Translations under genes and position numbers: made by a program
Shown here: positions 1-14,600 of the stretch, in pieces
Layout: each line of letters starts with the position of its first letter
Position numbering within the stretch: the first letter of the stretch is position 1
NCBI GenBank assembly: GCA_023630585.1
Contig: CM042558.1
Location: 9,885,800 to 9,949,799, forward strand
Direction of reading: 5' to 3'
DNA: 64,000 nt
DNA from: Cranoglanis bouderius
Lineage: Eukaryota; Chordata; Actinopteri; Siluriformes; Cranoglanididae
The notes under the pieces: generated by a model
The model's database searches: none
Told to the model about the DNA's origin: nothing
Seen by the model: the letters and a program-made list of their open reading frames with translations, nothing else

Positions 1-1474
1 GTCAACTGTAACACAAAGTTAACACAGCCAAGGACATACTGAAAACATAAAAGGGTCAAGGGAGGAAAGGAAATAGCATTAAAGAGTTTTAAGTGCAGTG
101 TGGTCCGAATCAAAGCGGATTCTTCTGAGTCTCCCCCCCCCAATCTCTTTTCCTTCTGACTTCCTTTCTAAGGAACCAGCTCAGGTACAGTATATACTCT
201 CTACACATTTTCATGCAAGCTCTGAGGAAATATTTCGGTGAAGTACAAATGGAAATATATTCCCTTATTTCATAGGTTATCTGTTAAAATATGAAAAAAA
301 GCTCTTGAGGAGGTGAGAAACATCATTTGGATTTGTTTCAACAGAAGTAACACAAGTCCTCTATTAATAGTGTTTTCTTTGAGGAAGCAATTACATTCAC
401 TTCTATAAATGTACGAGTCCATACGTTTAAAAAGTAAAAAGCGAGAAAAACGTGTGAGATAAATGCCATTGAACTCACTTTAGCACTGTTTTTGTTGGTA
501 CATACCTGTGCTGTGGAGAACATAAATACAGACAAATTATATCCTAAGATACACATGTACAACAAATTACTGCATATCTACTAAGGACTGGATTAGGTAG
601 GTCGACATTGAGCGAGGCTAGCTGCCATGATAGAGGAAAAAGCTCCTCATTCTACTTTTGCTGAAGAGAATCGCGTTTAAAGAATAGGAAAACTCATTGA
701 GTTGCCACTGTGTGCAGGTTCACAGCTTTACAACCAACCTCTTTTTCCATTTTTTTTTTGTTTTGTTTGCTATTTGGCAAGTTCTTATGTGACCTCTTTA
801 AATTTAACCCATTTGCTCAGTATAATTAACTTGCTGGATATGTAGGACATGTGCCTATAATTTAGATCTACTGCATGTACAATATAAATCCATCAAAGTT
901 ATGCTACGGTTAAGGTAAACCATAGATGACCAGCCTATATGGTGTAATTACCTGCATACACAGGAATGTTTGAATGTTACCTGCTGCTTCCTGAAATTTA
1001 AAACGGACTCACTATATTTCCAGCATATTAGGCTGCCAGCTATTCGTCCAGAGAATGCAAAATCCATATCGCGATCTCTTCACCTTCTAAGTTCTGCCCA
1101 GAGGTAGAAGAGATGGGGGCATGGACCTTCCTGCTAAGTTTTGATCTAAAGTACATTTCGTAGCTTTAAGTACACTATATCAATATATGTATGCATATGT
1201 CAGTGAGTACTTAAATATTTTGCTAAAAGGTCTCCTATCACTCTCTTGCTGTCCACTTCTAGTTGTCCTCCTCACAACCTCATCATGTCTTTCTTCAACT
1301 TTGCACATCATGCATGCGTCTGTGCCATCTTTAAATCGCTCTACTCTCCTCCAATTTGCTTCTCACTTCCCAGTTTGGCACCTTAGACTGAACAACAGAT
1401 AACGTGGGTTTTATGGTGGGTGTGGTCTCAACTAAGAAGGGTCTGTGAGGTTAAAGGAAAGTGACGTGGCAGCT
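1..1474 (-). other. foxk2 3' flank / probable 3' UTR
   Basis: This is the stretch downstream of the foxk2 stop codon. It is AT-rich, has no convincing open frame, and probably holds most of the foxk2 3' UTR. I saw no clear AATAAA on the minus strand here, so the transcript end is unresolved and may lie left of the window. Nothing else recognised. Confidence 0.5.
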
Positions 1475-2556
1475 CTAATCGGTGGTGTCCCTCTCTGCTG
1501 CGGCGGGAACGGCCCCCGTGTCCCCTCCGTCACCAGCCTTGAGCCGTTTGGGGTCAGGCTGCTCGGACTGGTCGCCGTTCTGCCTTTTGGTGGGCAAAGA
1601 CGCTGATGCAGAGGCGTGAGTGGCCAGCATATGAAGAGGACTGGCTACTGGGCACAGAGGAAAAACAAGATACGACAGAAAATTTTAAATGCATTTTTTT
1701 AACAAAAAAAAAAACAACGTATATATATTACTCTGAGGTGTTGTCAATACGGTCACATATAGAGAAAAACAAATTCCCCCAAAAAATAGAGCTCATAGTA
1801 GCAGTAGTCAATTACGTAATTCATTAACTATTCTCGCTACTGGGTGTGTGTGTGTGTAATAAGAATCCTTTCCCTGACCGCTCAAGCATATCCTCAAGCA
1901 ACATAAGTTAAATGGTTGTCAGTGCTTGTAATGATGAAATGAAGTGTTATTTCCTCTGTAACGGTTAAGTCAAAGGGCCTTGAAAAGAAAGAGCCGACAA
2001 CAAAATCGGCCTACGATCTTGGATAAACTTGCATGATTTTCATCATTTCAAACATGATCTGTTTTCAAATATAAAGATGAATTTTACAATATAAGGTGGA
2101 TTAAGTTTTTAGAAAAACTCTCTCACTGCTAATTTTGAGAGACAGCCCATAAAAACTCATCAGATGTGTCTTCGCCGGAATTCTGACGACCAAAATCAAG
2201 TTTTTCTGCCAATAATACTGTTTGGCATATCTAATTAAAGAAAACAAATACGCTTTACCAAAACAATGTGGGAATGTTTATATTTAATTTATTTTGAACC
2301 ATACCCTGACTGTCTGCCTGCAATGATCGTGCTGAGTAATGAGCCAGTTTAACAAACATAGCAGTAAAAAAACAAAACAAAAAAAAACAGTCAGTCTGCC
2401 TAAAGATGTCTGAAGATGTGTGCTTTTCTCATGATTTGATCAAGATGTTAGAGCTATGTGCCATAGTGAACCGATAATAAGCCTAATCAATTCGGTTTGT
2501 TAACTGAAACAGACAATGCCCTTGGGCGGTCACATCATCATCAAAACAAAGATCGC

Positions 2557-2619
<63 letters not shown>

Positions 2620-5600
2620 GTGTGTACAGACAACAGTTTTAAAATGTTTAAATGGCCCAGTAAAAATGTGTTAACAAGAAATTTAATTAGCGATTAGTTC
2701 TGCACCGTTGTATACAGTTGCAATCAAAACTATTCATTCAACCCCCATTGCAAATCAGGTTTATTGTCAACATTTACAGACTTTCAGCTGTTTGCAATGA
2801 ACAAATCAAACAAAAGCAATTGGAATAGTTCAACACAACGAATGCTTCAAGTGGTTTCCCCAAATTCAACTGAAGATGTTACTTATTCAACCCCTTCATG
2901 GCAAGCATCTTTAGTACTTAGTAGAGCACCCTTTTGCTATTCCTGAAGAATCTTAGCCCATTCCTCATGAGCGATGGTCTCCAGTTCAATTGTAATCTTG
3001 GGTTTGCGTGCTGCAACCGCCTTCTTCAAATCCCACCAGAGAGTTTCTATGGGGTTCACATCAGGTGACTGTGATGGCCCTGCAGAATCTCCCAGAACTT
3101 CTTCTGCAACCAAGCCTTGGTGGAATTTGAGGTATGCTTGGGATCATTGTCCTGTTGGAAGGACCAATGATGCCCAAGCTACAGCTTCCTCACAGACCAC
3201 ATGATGTTTTCTCCTAGGATTTCCTGATACTTCAATGAATCCATCTTGCCTTCCACACGCTGCAGGTTTCCACTGCCAGAGGATCACCGAGCCACCACCA
3301 TACTTGACTGTTGGCAGAGTGTTCTTTTCAGCGTATGCTTCATTCCTCTTCCTCCAGACATACCGTTGATCCATCGTGCCAAAAAAAGTTCCAGCTTTGT
3401 TTCATCGATCCACAGAACAGAATCCCAAAACTTCTGTGGTTTATTTATATGATTTTGAGCTGACTTTTCTTGTGCTTTTGGGTCAGTAGTGGTGTACGTC
3501 TTGGGGTTCTGGCATGGAAATATTCTGCGTTTAGTATGTGCCTTGCCCTGTGCTCACTGAAACCTCACTGCCTGTTGCCACCAAGTCTTGCTGCAGGTCT
3601 TTTGCAGTCACTCAAGGGATTTTCACAACCTGCCTTCTCAGAAATCTGGTTGCAGCCGTTGATAGCTTCCTTTTTCTGCCCCACCCAGGTAGTGTAACCA
3701 CTGTTCCCTTAACTTTGAACTTGCAAACTATTCTTCCAACGGTGTCTCTAAGAAAACTCAGTGCCTTTCCTATCTTTCTGTATCCTGTTCCTTGTTTGTG
3801 AAGGGCAATGATCTCTTCTCTTAACTTATTGGACCATTCTTTAGACCTAGCCAAATTTCTAACATGCACTCAAACTTGACACTTAAACCCCTAGCCAGTT
3901 CAGGTATTTCATGTGTTCCAGCTCAAGTACACCTGGTGCAACTAATGAAGCCATTGATTAGTTGCATCAGGGGTGCTTGAGACAACAACTGTTTTGCATA
4001 TTTGTGCTGTTGTGAGGGATTCTATTCAGGGGGTTGAATAATTTTGAGACTGGAGAAGTCATAAGTTGCATTTTCAGTTGAATTTGGGGAAAACACGAAG
4101 CATTCGTTGTGTTGAACTATTTCAATTGCTTTTGTTTGATTTGTTCATTGCAAACAGCTGAAACTCTATAAATTTTGACAATAAACCTGATTTGCAATGG
4201 AGGTTGAATCATTTTGATTCCAACTGTAAGTGAGCAGAGATCAATTGAGGGAAGAGATGACCGAGTTTCATGTTTAAATGCCTCAAGCGACTTTTACCTC
4301 AAATTTACCTCAAAACCAGAATTTAAAATGCTAGAACTTTACTGGTCATTGAGATACATGAGAGAAAAAAAAAAAAATTGTTCAGGTTTTTCAGAACCTA
4401 CACATAAAACAGAAATCTCACCATAATCACCAAAATTGGGCCATGTGCAAGGTTTTCCCAGCCACCACACATCTGACCCGATACTAAAATCCTTGCGTCT
4501 TTTGTAATGCTTTATGCTCAGAAGATTCCTTTGCAGGTTCCTTACCAGTGTTTGTTGATCCTTGGATTGCAGCCACCACATGCGTGCCGTTTTGTGTGAT
4601 GGCCTTAACAGGAAGCTGATGCTGTCCCAGCGGTGCCTGCTGCACTATAGTAACTGTCTGTATGGGAGTGGCTGCAGAAGTCTGAAGGACACGAGTAGCT
4701 GCAGCTATAGAGGCAGGCACAGGTTCTACTTTCACTGGAAAAAAAAATAATAAAGTGGAATGAACAGTATTGTTTAGTACTTGCAAACTACTTACTAACT
4801 TCAACACCAATTTACATCAAATGTGATGTCAAAATTCAAGTGTTGCTCACCTTTGACCTCTTTGTAATCCCCATTCTCCTGCGGTTCTGTTTTGCACACA
4901 ACTTGGTCTTCTGGTGTGCGCGCATTGGCTGTAGCGAAGCCCGTAACGGCAGTCACTGAGACGGCAGGGATCTGGTGCACCACATGGAGTGTCTGCATGA
5001 TGGGCTGCTGAGAGGTGGAGGTGGTGACTGGTGTAGCCACGGCGTAGCTCACCGGTTTGAGGCTCTGTGGGAGCTGCCGCTGGACGGTGATCAACACGGG
5101 CTGGCTGGAGACTGGAGAACCTGTGACAGAAGAAGCATCGACTTTAGCTCTATGCCAGTGGTGGGTAAGAATATGCTACATTCTTCAATTTGGAACAAAA
5201 CTGCTCAATATCATCCAACCACAAAGACATGCTTTACTTGAAATGCTTTTCAAAATCTGACATGGGCCGGTCACGATGATTACGTTATTGACTTATCGTT
5301 CGATACACGGACATGGCCTCGATCATTTTTGCTGACCTCGATATTGCCCATTGTGTTTAACTGCATGATTGTTTACATAAGAATGAATGTGACCAACATT
5401 TTAGCCATTCGAGCTGCGTCGGTCCTCTCGGCTGTTCTAGGGCTGTCAAATTAATATTCGTACTTTGAATATTTGTTGAATTTAAGATTAAAAAAAGCAA
5501 AAACTGTGCAATCGAATTTAGGATGTGTAGCAAGCACTAGCACCGATTTTAATTAAAATATACTTTTGAAAAAAATGACATTAACAAGAGTTAATAGTTC

Positions 5601-8600
5601 TAGTGTTTCAAATAATCCAGTCATAGTCAATAATGTCGAGGACTGAGCCGTTTGTGCTGCGTGAGCTGAAGCTGAACAGTGAATGAATGGCAGTAAATTG
5701 AAGCGCTTTACTAACGGGTTAATTAACTCACATATATACATATATGAGATTAATCAGACATACACAACATGAACCTAATATAACAATTTGCTTTTGCACA
5801 AAGTGACACAAATGCATTTAAGTAACGCACTAGGTAGAATGCCAAGTCACAATATTGTATTACAGTAGTAGCATTGTACATTTCAGGTGATCAGGTTTTC
5901 ACAACAAAAGCAGGTTTCACATGTTTCTGATGATACATGTTTAAGATAATATATAAAATGTGTGAATATTTGTTTAATTTTTGCATTTGCTCGTCAACTC
6001 AGATGCAGTTGACTAATATTCCACGACATTTTAGTTAAAATTGACTAAAATGAATAAATATGACATGACATCAAAATATATGTAGTCGATACGTTAAATT
6101 GTCCCTACGTGTGACTATGTGTGTGATGTCTTCATGTGAGCATTGTACAGTGGACTTGCATCCCATTTACTGTGTATTCCCAGGTCATGCCCAGTGTTCC
6201 AATGACTGGCTCCTGACCACAGTGACCCTGGCCTGGATAAAGCAGTTACTGAAGATGAATGAATGTTTCTATTACCTTTTATTGTTTCTTTTATTTGACC
6301 ATGTCTACCTTCCTGTCAGTAAATACTTTCTTGCTACATCTTTATACCTGCCTTAATTGCAAGTCATTCTTACACCCACATTTAGTAAACTGGCTCCTTA
6401 TTTACCCAACATGTTCTTTGCAGAAAGTCTAGTCAAGATTAAAATTCATAAAAACCTTTCCGCATAGGTTAGGGGAAATGAGTTTCCTTAAAGCGGACAC
6501 ACCAAAGTACATTACAGTCAGAAAAACCTGATTAGGCTGTTTGTAAATAATTAACCGCAGTGACTTCAGACAGGTGTTCTCTGACAGCCACACGTATTCC
6601 TTCTTTAAAATGCATTTATTAAATAAATAAAATAAAAAATAAAAAAAACCTAACAATTTCTACTCACTGCTTCAGACTCACCTGATGTGTTCTGTGCAAA
6701 GCGGGCCTCTTGGATGACTGCTAGTTTGGGCTGAACTGCAGCAGCTGGAGCAGAGGCAGGGGAGGGTTCAGGGTCTGTGGGAACAGGAGAGCCTTCTCGC
6801 GACAGGCTGTCTGGAGTCTGTACGCCACTAGAGTGGGCTGACAGCGCCCCCGTGTGGTTAGGAGAGGCTGGGGCACTCCTGGAACAAAAAATAGGAAAGT
6901 TGACAAAATGAAACACTTTGACAATAAGAAATAAATCATTATTTTAAGGCAAAGTGAGCTTCGGAGGCTTGTGGCTTTGAGTACCGGGAGGACTGCGGGC
7001 CGAGTGGGGTCCTGAAGCAGGGAACACCACGAGGCCTTCTTTTACGGAAGGCCTGATCCATCAGCTTGCCCTCTGTGGAGGGGTCTATCCGCCAAAATGA
7101 GCCTTTTCCAGGCTCTTCTTGAGATCTGGGCACTTTGATAAAGTAGCGGTTCAAGGACAGATTGTGGCGAATTGAATTCTGGGGGGGGGGGGGGGGACAA
7201 AACAGGAGATGATTAATTTGTGATTTATACTCTATACAAGAGGTTATTAAAAAAATAATAATAAAATAGTAATAATAATAATAATAATAATAAATAAGTA
7301 AATAAAGGAGATTGGCAAAACATACAATTTTAAAAGATGCCTGAAACAGAAATTTCTCAAAAACTCAGTACATACTAACCTGCCAGCCCTTGTCTGCAGT
7401 TCTGTAGTATGGGTAGTTTTTAGTGATGTGGGTGTATATTCCATTCAGAGTGAGCTGTTTATCTGGAGCCATGGTAATCGCTTGGACAATCAGTTGCGCA
7501 TATGAGTAGGGCGGTTTAGAGTCATCCTGTTGTACACACAAAAAGGAGAAATGAATCATATTTACACTTTTTCCTCCACAGTAAATAAGTCACAAAGTTG
7601 TTTGTTCATGAAAGCATACAGATAAAGCAGACTTGCTTTGCTTTAAAAGCGGGAGCAATTATAGAATGAATTTTACATTAGTCTCAGTGTCTCAAGATGC
7701 CTATACAATGTTCTGCTGCATAAACACTGCATTCTAATGCACACCATCACACCATGTGGTAAACTGCTTTCTATTCTTTGATGAAACCAATGATGCAATA
7801 GCAAATTTCATTATCATATTTTTCTATGAAAAAGGAAGAAATTGCATCAGAGCTCTGCAGGATACTCCAATACTGCAGATCTGTTTCTGAAGAAGTATCC
7901 AGTGAGTTACAGCGGTGCGATGAACTTTAGAAAGAATGAACCTAAATCTGTCTTTGTGTTGGACTAACATCAGTCTTGTTCACACACACTGTATGCAGTA
8001 AAAAGTATGAATAACTGGTGCCTTTACGTCTCCAATTCTCTCTTACAGTGTAAACTGGGTAATGCTTATCTCGGGTATAGCGACCCATCTACCATTTGAT
8101 ATAAAGCTCTTAATTCAATACATCTGTGTATGAAACAATACGTTCTACAGGCTAAATAAAAAAGCAGGCCATTTTTTATAATATATTGTTTATATTAAAT
8201 GAGGTTAAAATAAACATTTAAATGTTTAATCAAGCCCACACAAGCTACTCTAAACTTTCTCTTTATCTTGAATCAGGAATGGCTACAGGGGTTTCTCCTA
8301 AGCATGCTGTTTTCACAAGCCACACTAGTGTGCTGGCAAACTGGTGTACTAGATTGAGAAAAACAGCAATGGCTATGATCATTGCCACATCTTTAAGGTC
8401 TGGTGTATGGGAGCATTTGGGCAGCCAAATAAGTTACGACCATCACGGGCAGTGATCGGTGAACTGAAACCTTACAGTGTGCGAATCTGCCAAATGTGTG
8501 TACAATACACCGGCACTAATACCTCAATCATACAGCTAATACGGTGTAAACACAAACTGCTCTCTGCTGCATTCAAGCAGCTTTTCCTCGCTGATTCAAT

Positions 8601-11600
8601 CCAGGTTATAGAAATCACCATGGCGACTGGGAGGTTCATATTTGGAGAATACACGATTCATAAAGACATCAAGGGCTACAGAGAGCTACGTGACTGAGAA
8701 AATCTTCAAGGTGCGTTTTGACAAAGCTCAGTCGTGGGTGGCTTTTTTCTTGCAACCCTCCCATACAAGCCACATTTGTGGAGAATTTGTGACTTGTGTG
8801 AACTTCTCCTGACTTGTGCCTGTCCACAACTTTATCCCGGAGATCTTTTGACAGTGCCTTGCCACCCATAGTTGATTGTTTGCTTCAGTTGCACTACAAA
8901 ATGCTCCAGGAAAGCTCTTTTCATGCTGAGCTAATCAAAATGACCACAGCTGATCACAGCTTAAAGTCAAATGGCTTTGTGTGCCATTGAGAAGGTGATT
9001 AGCTACACCTTATTGAGTTTACAAGTCATTTTTAGGAGGGGGGTGATCCCTTTTCCAACTCAGTGATTCTGGTTTTTTATTTTTTTCCCTGACATGTTGG
9101 TGTTATATCTTTCACTTGGATGTTATAAGTTGCACTGAGTAAATACAGCTGGATAAAACAAAAACTGTGTCTCTTCATTTCAGGCTGAAAAGCAACAAAA
9201 TGTGATTATTTTAAAAGGGGGTGATTCTTTTCTATACCCACTGTACAACACCAACACTGTAATTTTCACTTGTTGTACTTTTATAATGCTGAATGTTTTT
9301 AATCAGTTGGAAATGTCACATATTCAGGCAATGGCTTATGTTTTCTGTAATGAACAGTTACCAAGCTGTACATGCACACATTGAATTAATTTGTTTCACC
9401 CCAACTTAGCGTTGCAGCAAGCTGGGAGTGTGTTCATTACAATGAAGTGTGAAGTTTGGAGTCAGTGGTATCAAGTTTATCATCAATAAAAGTTTCAGGG
9501 AACTTTGACCGAAACACCCCATTTCTCTGGAAATCGTATGTATTATCTTTACATTTATTACTGAAGCATGCAGATGTTACTCTCTGGATTAGTCTGTGTG
9601 TGTGACATCATCCACAATGTGTGTGACTCTAGTGATCTTTTTCTTTTTTGTCATATTTAACCCTGAGGTCAAGATAAATGTGTGATTGAGTTGTTATACC
9701 TTCGGACTGTCTCCTCCAGAGGCTTCTTTGTCGTTTTCAGACTGCGAGTTGTCCCCTATGAGTTCAGCTGTGAGCCCACGCCCTACTCTGTAACTGGACA
9801 GTCCTGCCCCTCGAGGACTGGACGGACATGAGTTCGCAGCACTTGGGAGACAGAAAAAGATAGAACAACAGTGAGACTTATATATATATATATATATAAA
9901 ACATCACTAGGATGAAATTAATAACCAAAACCCACACAGTGAGTTGCAACGTGACTTGCATTTTGTCTCTGTAATTTGAATCCAAATTATGTAGGAGTCA
10001 CAACACATTTAGCACATTTTCTTCCCCTATCACGATATAGAGGCTATGCTGTTCCTAGAAGCCTAGAAGATATATTCAACACTTGGTTGCATACAATTTT
10101 GTATTAGTATCCTATAAGTGACTCACATCTGCTGACTATACAGCAGTCATCTGTTCCAGTCTGTTTTCATGTGCTGAAGACTGAACCAGATAAATAAATA
10201 TGCTGTCCTGGATTTCTGCCTGAAAGCCTTGTTAACCAAGACAATGTGTCACCTTCATGTTGCATGATCAAGCTTTGTGCGACATGTTTTGAGGCAGATT
10301 GACAAGATTTTTTGGCAGACTTCAGAATTTCTCCTTCTCCTACCATGTCAAATACCTTGTAATCTATTTAGCTAGGCAACGTTATTGGATGGCATTTTCA
10401 CGGAGTGTAATAAAGGCAGACCCACAGAGAAGGAATAACATTTTGCTGGTCATTTTTTAGCCAAATTTGCAAGTAGCATTGCATGCAGTCTTTTCATCGA
10501 AGGCATGGCGGATCCTCTAAATGTGAATAAATTCAAATGTGTAATCATGAGGAAACACTCTGTCATTTTGATTCAAGTGCAAAATGTCAAATTGTTCCCT
10601 AGCCAGGTATTTTGGCAGCGGTCTGGCTCGTGAAGCCACATTAAAAGGGAAAAAATGTGAAAACACACTTATCCAGATCAAGGTTTTGCATCTTAATATA
10701 CAGTATACTGGAGGGATGATTCTTCATACAACAGTCACTGCTGGCTTCGAATTTGGAATTGCGGTTAATTGTGCATGGCTAACTTTAAGAATCTAAAAGC
10801 ATGCAAATATGATGACCACCTGTTTATTTTATTTTGCTCACATTTCAAAGACACAAGAATCTGCAGCTTTACAGTGCACCTAAACTAACTATCTAAGACT
10901 GATGCTGCAAGCAAATTACTTTGTATTTTCCTGTGTCATTTTTGCTTAAGTGACGTGGCTTTTTTTTCTAAGCAAATGATTGTGTTCCACCCACCATTTT
11001 CATTATGGAATCCCCAAAACGACAAAGGTTTTTAATAGAGATGCACCGATTGCAATTTTTTTGGCCGATTCCGATTTTTTTTGTAAGTGTGACCTGCCGA
11101 TACCGATTTCTGCCGATTCCGATTTTCTTTCTAAGAACTATAATTGACAGCATATACAAACAAAAACCTACTTTTCTTCAATGCAAAATTTTATTTTCAT
11201 AATAAAAGAATTATTAAACATTACAATTTCCACCAAACTGCACTAAGTTACAGGATCTTCTCTCACTTAAACAACTCTCAAAATAAAGTGCTCTGTGACT
11301 GGAAAGAGGTAGAAATAATTAACTGAAAATGAGTTGCTTTATATAACAAAACAGATATCATTTTCCACTATGTTTATAAATTGACCTTTTTCTCTTTTTT
11401 ACTCGTCTCACAAGAGTTCAAAGATTGCAAGCCTATGAACAAAACTGAAGTGTACAATACTCTTCCAAATATTAATACGTGCAGTGGCTAATAATTAAAT
11501 AACAAGTGTAACAAGTAGAATTATTTACTGCTCCTTTAAGGCGGAACGCTCTCTCTTACTCCCTCACTGATGAGTGGGCAGTCGGTAGATGGAGCGTGAG

Positions 11601-14600
11601 CTATGATTATCGCATGTATGCATGTAAAGCCTGGTTATATTTCTGTTCTCTTTGCCCTGTTTTATTCATGTTCAGTAACACAGTTGTTAGTGGAGTGTTT
11701 CGCAAGCTGCCCCATGTGTGCGGGGGATCGACAACGCTGATAATAAACCACTGTGAAATATCAGATACATGAGTTTTGCTTACACCTGGCTACAACCATT
11801 CAGGTTATTCGGCCTCTCTGTGTAAAGTGTTACACAAGGCACATTTTCTTTGTTGCCAACATATGTATACTTGAGCATTAATGGCAAGTTTTTCTTCACA
11901 AACAGAAGCATCTCTGCCTTGTCACTTGATAATCGGTTTCTCCTTTCATCTATCACATGTCCAGCCAAGCTAAACAAGCGATCACTTTCAACGCTTGTAC
12001 ATTGAGCAGAGAGGTAGGGGCTCGGGAAAGTGGAGCAAGCGCTGGGAAACGATCTTTGTTGATCCTCCTGTAGGTCAATGGGTTTTCGCGTTTTTGCCTA
12101 CGACATGTTTACATGCGGCTGTGGGCGTGGCTGTGACGTTATTGCCTGTGCCGCTGGCAACAACACGGACCAGCTCGGAATCGGAAAGACGTGAGACTGA
12201 CCAGCCGGTCACCGGTCCGGGCCGAGCATGCGGAAAATCGGCCAATTCCAGTCCCTGGCCGGTCGATCGGTGCATCTCTAGTTTTTAACTTATTATCTAA
12301 TGAATAAAATATGAATAAATTATAGAAGGAGTTTTTTTTTTTAATTATAAAAGGGATAGTTCCAGTCCTTGATTATGATTGGCTGAGCCGCGTGTGAAGC
12401 CGTTTTAAATTACGTAAGGAATAATTGATGACAGGCCATTGAATTACTAGAAAAATAATGCACACTCCAGGTGGTAATGCATCTCGGGTGGGCATAAAAT
12501 AATTAATGCCACCTACTGGACTGGAGTATAAAGTGTTTATAATTAGTGTGTTGCTGCATCTGTGTTGCTTGGCAACCATTCTACTAAAAGTTGCTGAAGA
12601 ACTACATTGCTTTGGTGGAAGAATTATTATTTGTTATCAATATATTATTGCATTTTTGTTGCTGTGTGCTTATTTTATGAAACCTTGTCAGGTATATGTA
12701 GTAACCATTTTATAAAAGCAATATGCCCTGCGAGACCGTGGTTTAAAGTGATTTTAGAACAGCTAAGGGGGTTTTAGGGGTTTTAACACCACCCCTCATC
12801 TGTTCTACAATCACTGTAAACCACGGCCTCGCTGGGCGTATTGCTTTATTAAAAAAATGCTTTTAATTTTTCATAGCCTCAGCCAATATAATAAATTGAA
12901 AATAACTATTACTCTCGTTTACAATTTCTCACATTTCCTATTTGATCAATTCCGGCAAATGTTTAGTCCTTTATATGCTTCCTATTTTACTCATGCAACA
13001 TTTCCTAATTTCGATGTCGAGGGAGTCGTGTCACAGGAAGCACTCGCTTGTTATTGTTTAGAATGCTACCACCATATTAAAGTCATTAAATGTCAGTGAA
13101 ACTATAGCTTTGCCATTGTATTTTAGGAAGGTCGTTTAACCAAGCTGACTTCTTTGTCAAGCAGAACAAACACACAGATGAAAGAATAAAACTCAATATC
13201 ATACAGCCAAACTTCTGTATCTCTGTGAAGTCTAATGCTTTATTAATGCTGTGGGACAACTAGCAATGGGCTCTAATTCATGCTGATAGTCGTTCACGTA
13301 AAATCAGTAATGCGGCCAAATGGAATAGGTAAAGAAGCTAAAGCATGTCCATAACTACAGTGTTGTAGTGCATTATTAATAGCTTAGCAATCCCAGTGCA
13401 GTAATAAAGCACATATTTAAAATCACATTCGACCACATTGTTGAGCCATAGCTTTAGCTGGAATGGATTTAGTCGTACCAATGACATAGACGGTATCAAT
13501 CAGTATTTAATACTAATGTAATGCTATTTAATCTTCATTAAGTGGTGACTCAAACATGGCCAAAAGGTATGTAACAGGTACGAAGCCTAAAGAAAGTCAG
13601 AAGTCCATTTATAGTAAAACCACACTTGAATATATACTGGAGAGAGTTGTAGGACATAGTACATAATCAACACAACACAGTTAAGAGAAACATTCAAAAA
13701 TCTATCAAATACATTACTTTTCATTATCTGTGAAAACCCAGAGAACATTTACAGGCAGGCTAACAAGTCTACCGAGACTTGCGCTTAAACAGTGAGGATA
13801 CCAAACCACAATGTGTTCGGGGGTAATTAAAACACTATAAATGGAACTACAATAAAAAGTATGTAAACTATGGGGCTTCAGAAGGCATTTCGCAAGTGAC
13901 TTCAGATAAAACAGGTGCGCTGCGTCCCAATTCACCTACTATCCGTCCTAAATAGCATCCGAGATTAGAATTAGTGTGCCCTAAATAGTAGTATGTTGAA
14001 ATGAGTATCCCAAAAGGTACCCGGGTGGTCTAATATTTCTGGTAGATTTTCGAAGTGTGTATCCGTGGACACTTTTTCAGCTAATATTGCCACTTTGTGA
14101 CACATTTTAGAGAGGTGTAAATGAAATGTGGAAAAATAAATCAAGGGAATGTTAATTTCAATTATGTAGAATAAATTGCAAAACAAATGATGAATGAAGA
14201 AAAGCTGAAATGCAGTGAGGAGTCTGTTCACGGTGACGGTGTCTGTAACTAGCCAGCAACATTTTCTTCCGTTACATGACGTTTTAGTATGTCTCAGTAC
14301 TTGCACACTCTTTCGCTACACACTGAAAAGTATGTATTTTTCTTCACAAAAAGAGTATATACTTTTAGTGCATAGCATAAGTAGGGGAATTGAGACACAG
14401 CAGTGGTGTTGGCTCCTTTTTCCACTACGACGGCAATGTTGTTGTGTCTGTTTTGACCATCAGCTACAACACCTAAAGATTTCTTCATTTCAGCTTCCAT
14501 TTTTGTGTATTGTAATAGGGGAAGACGACTTCTTGAGATGACTTCTTAATGCAAAAAAATCAACAACTATCTGTAAAGATTGTGTCACATTTAGAACTTA

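Larger units (their letters stand above)
1648..4545 (-). other. foxk2 intron 8
   Basis: The intron between the last two foxk2 coding exons. It holds a (CA)n tract and one complete-ended Tc1 element, described separately. The remainder is AT-rich with no supported gene. Confidence 0.8.

Noticed and set aside
13971..14541. Overlapping 108-111-aa frames
   Set aside because: They lie within a MITE-like element, show no domain, and overlap on both strands as expected by chance.
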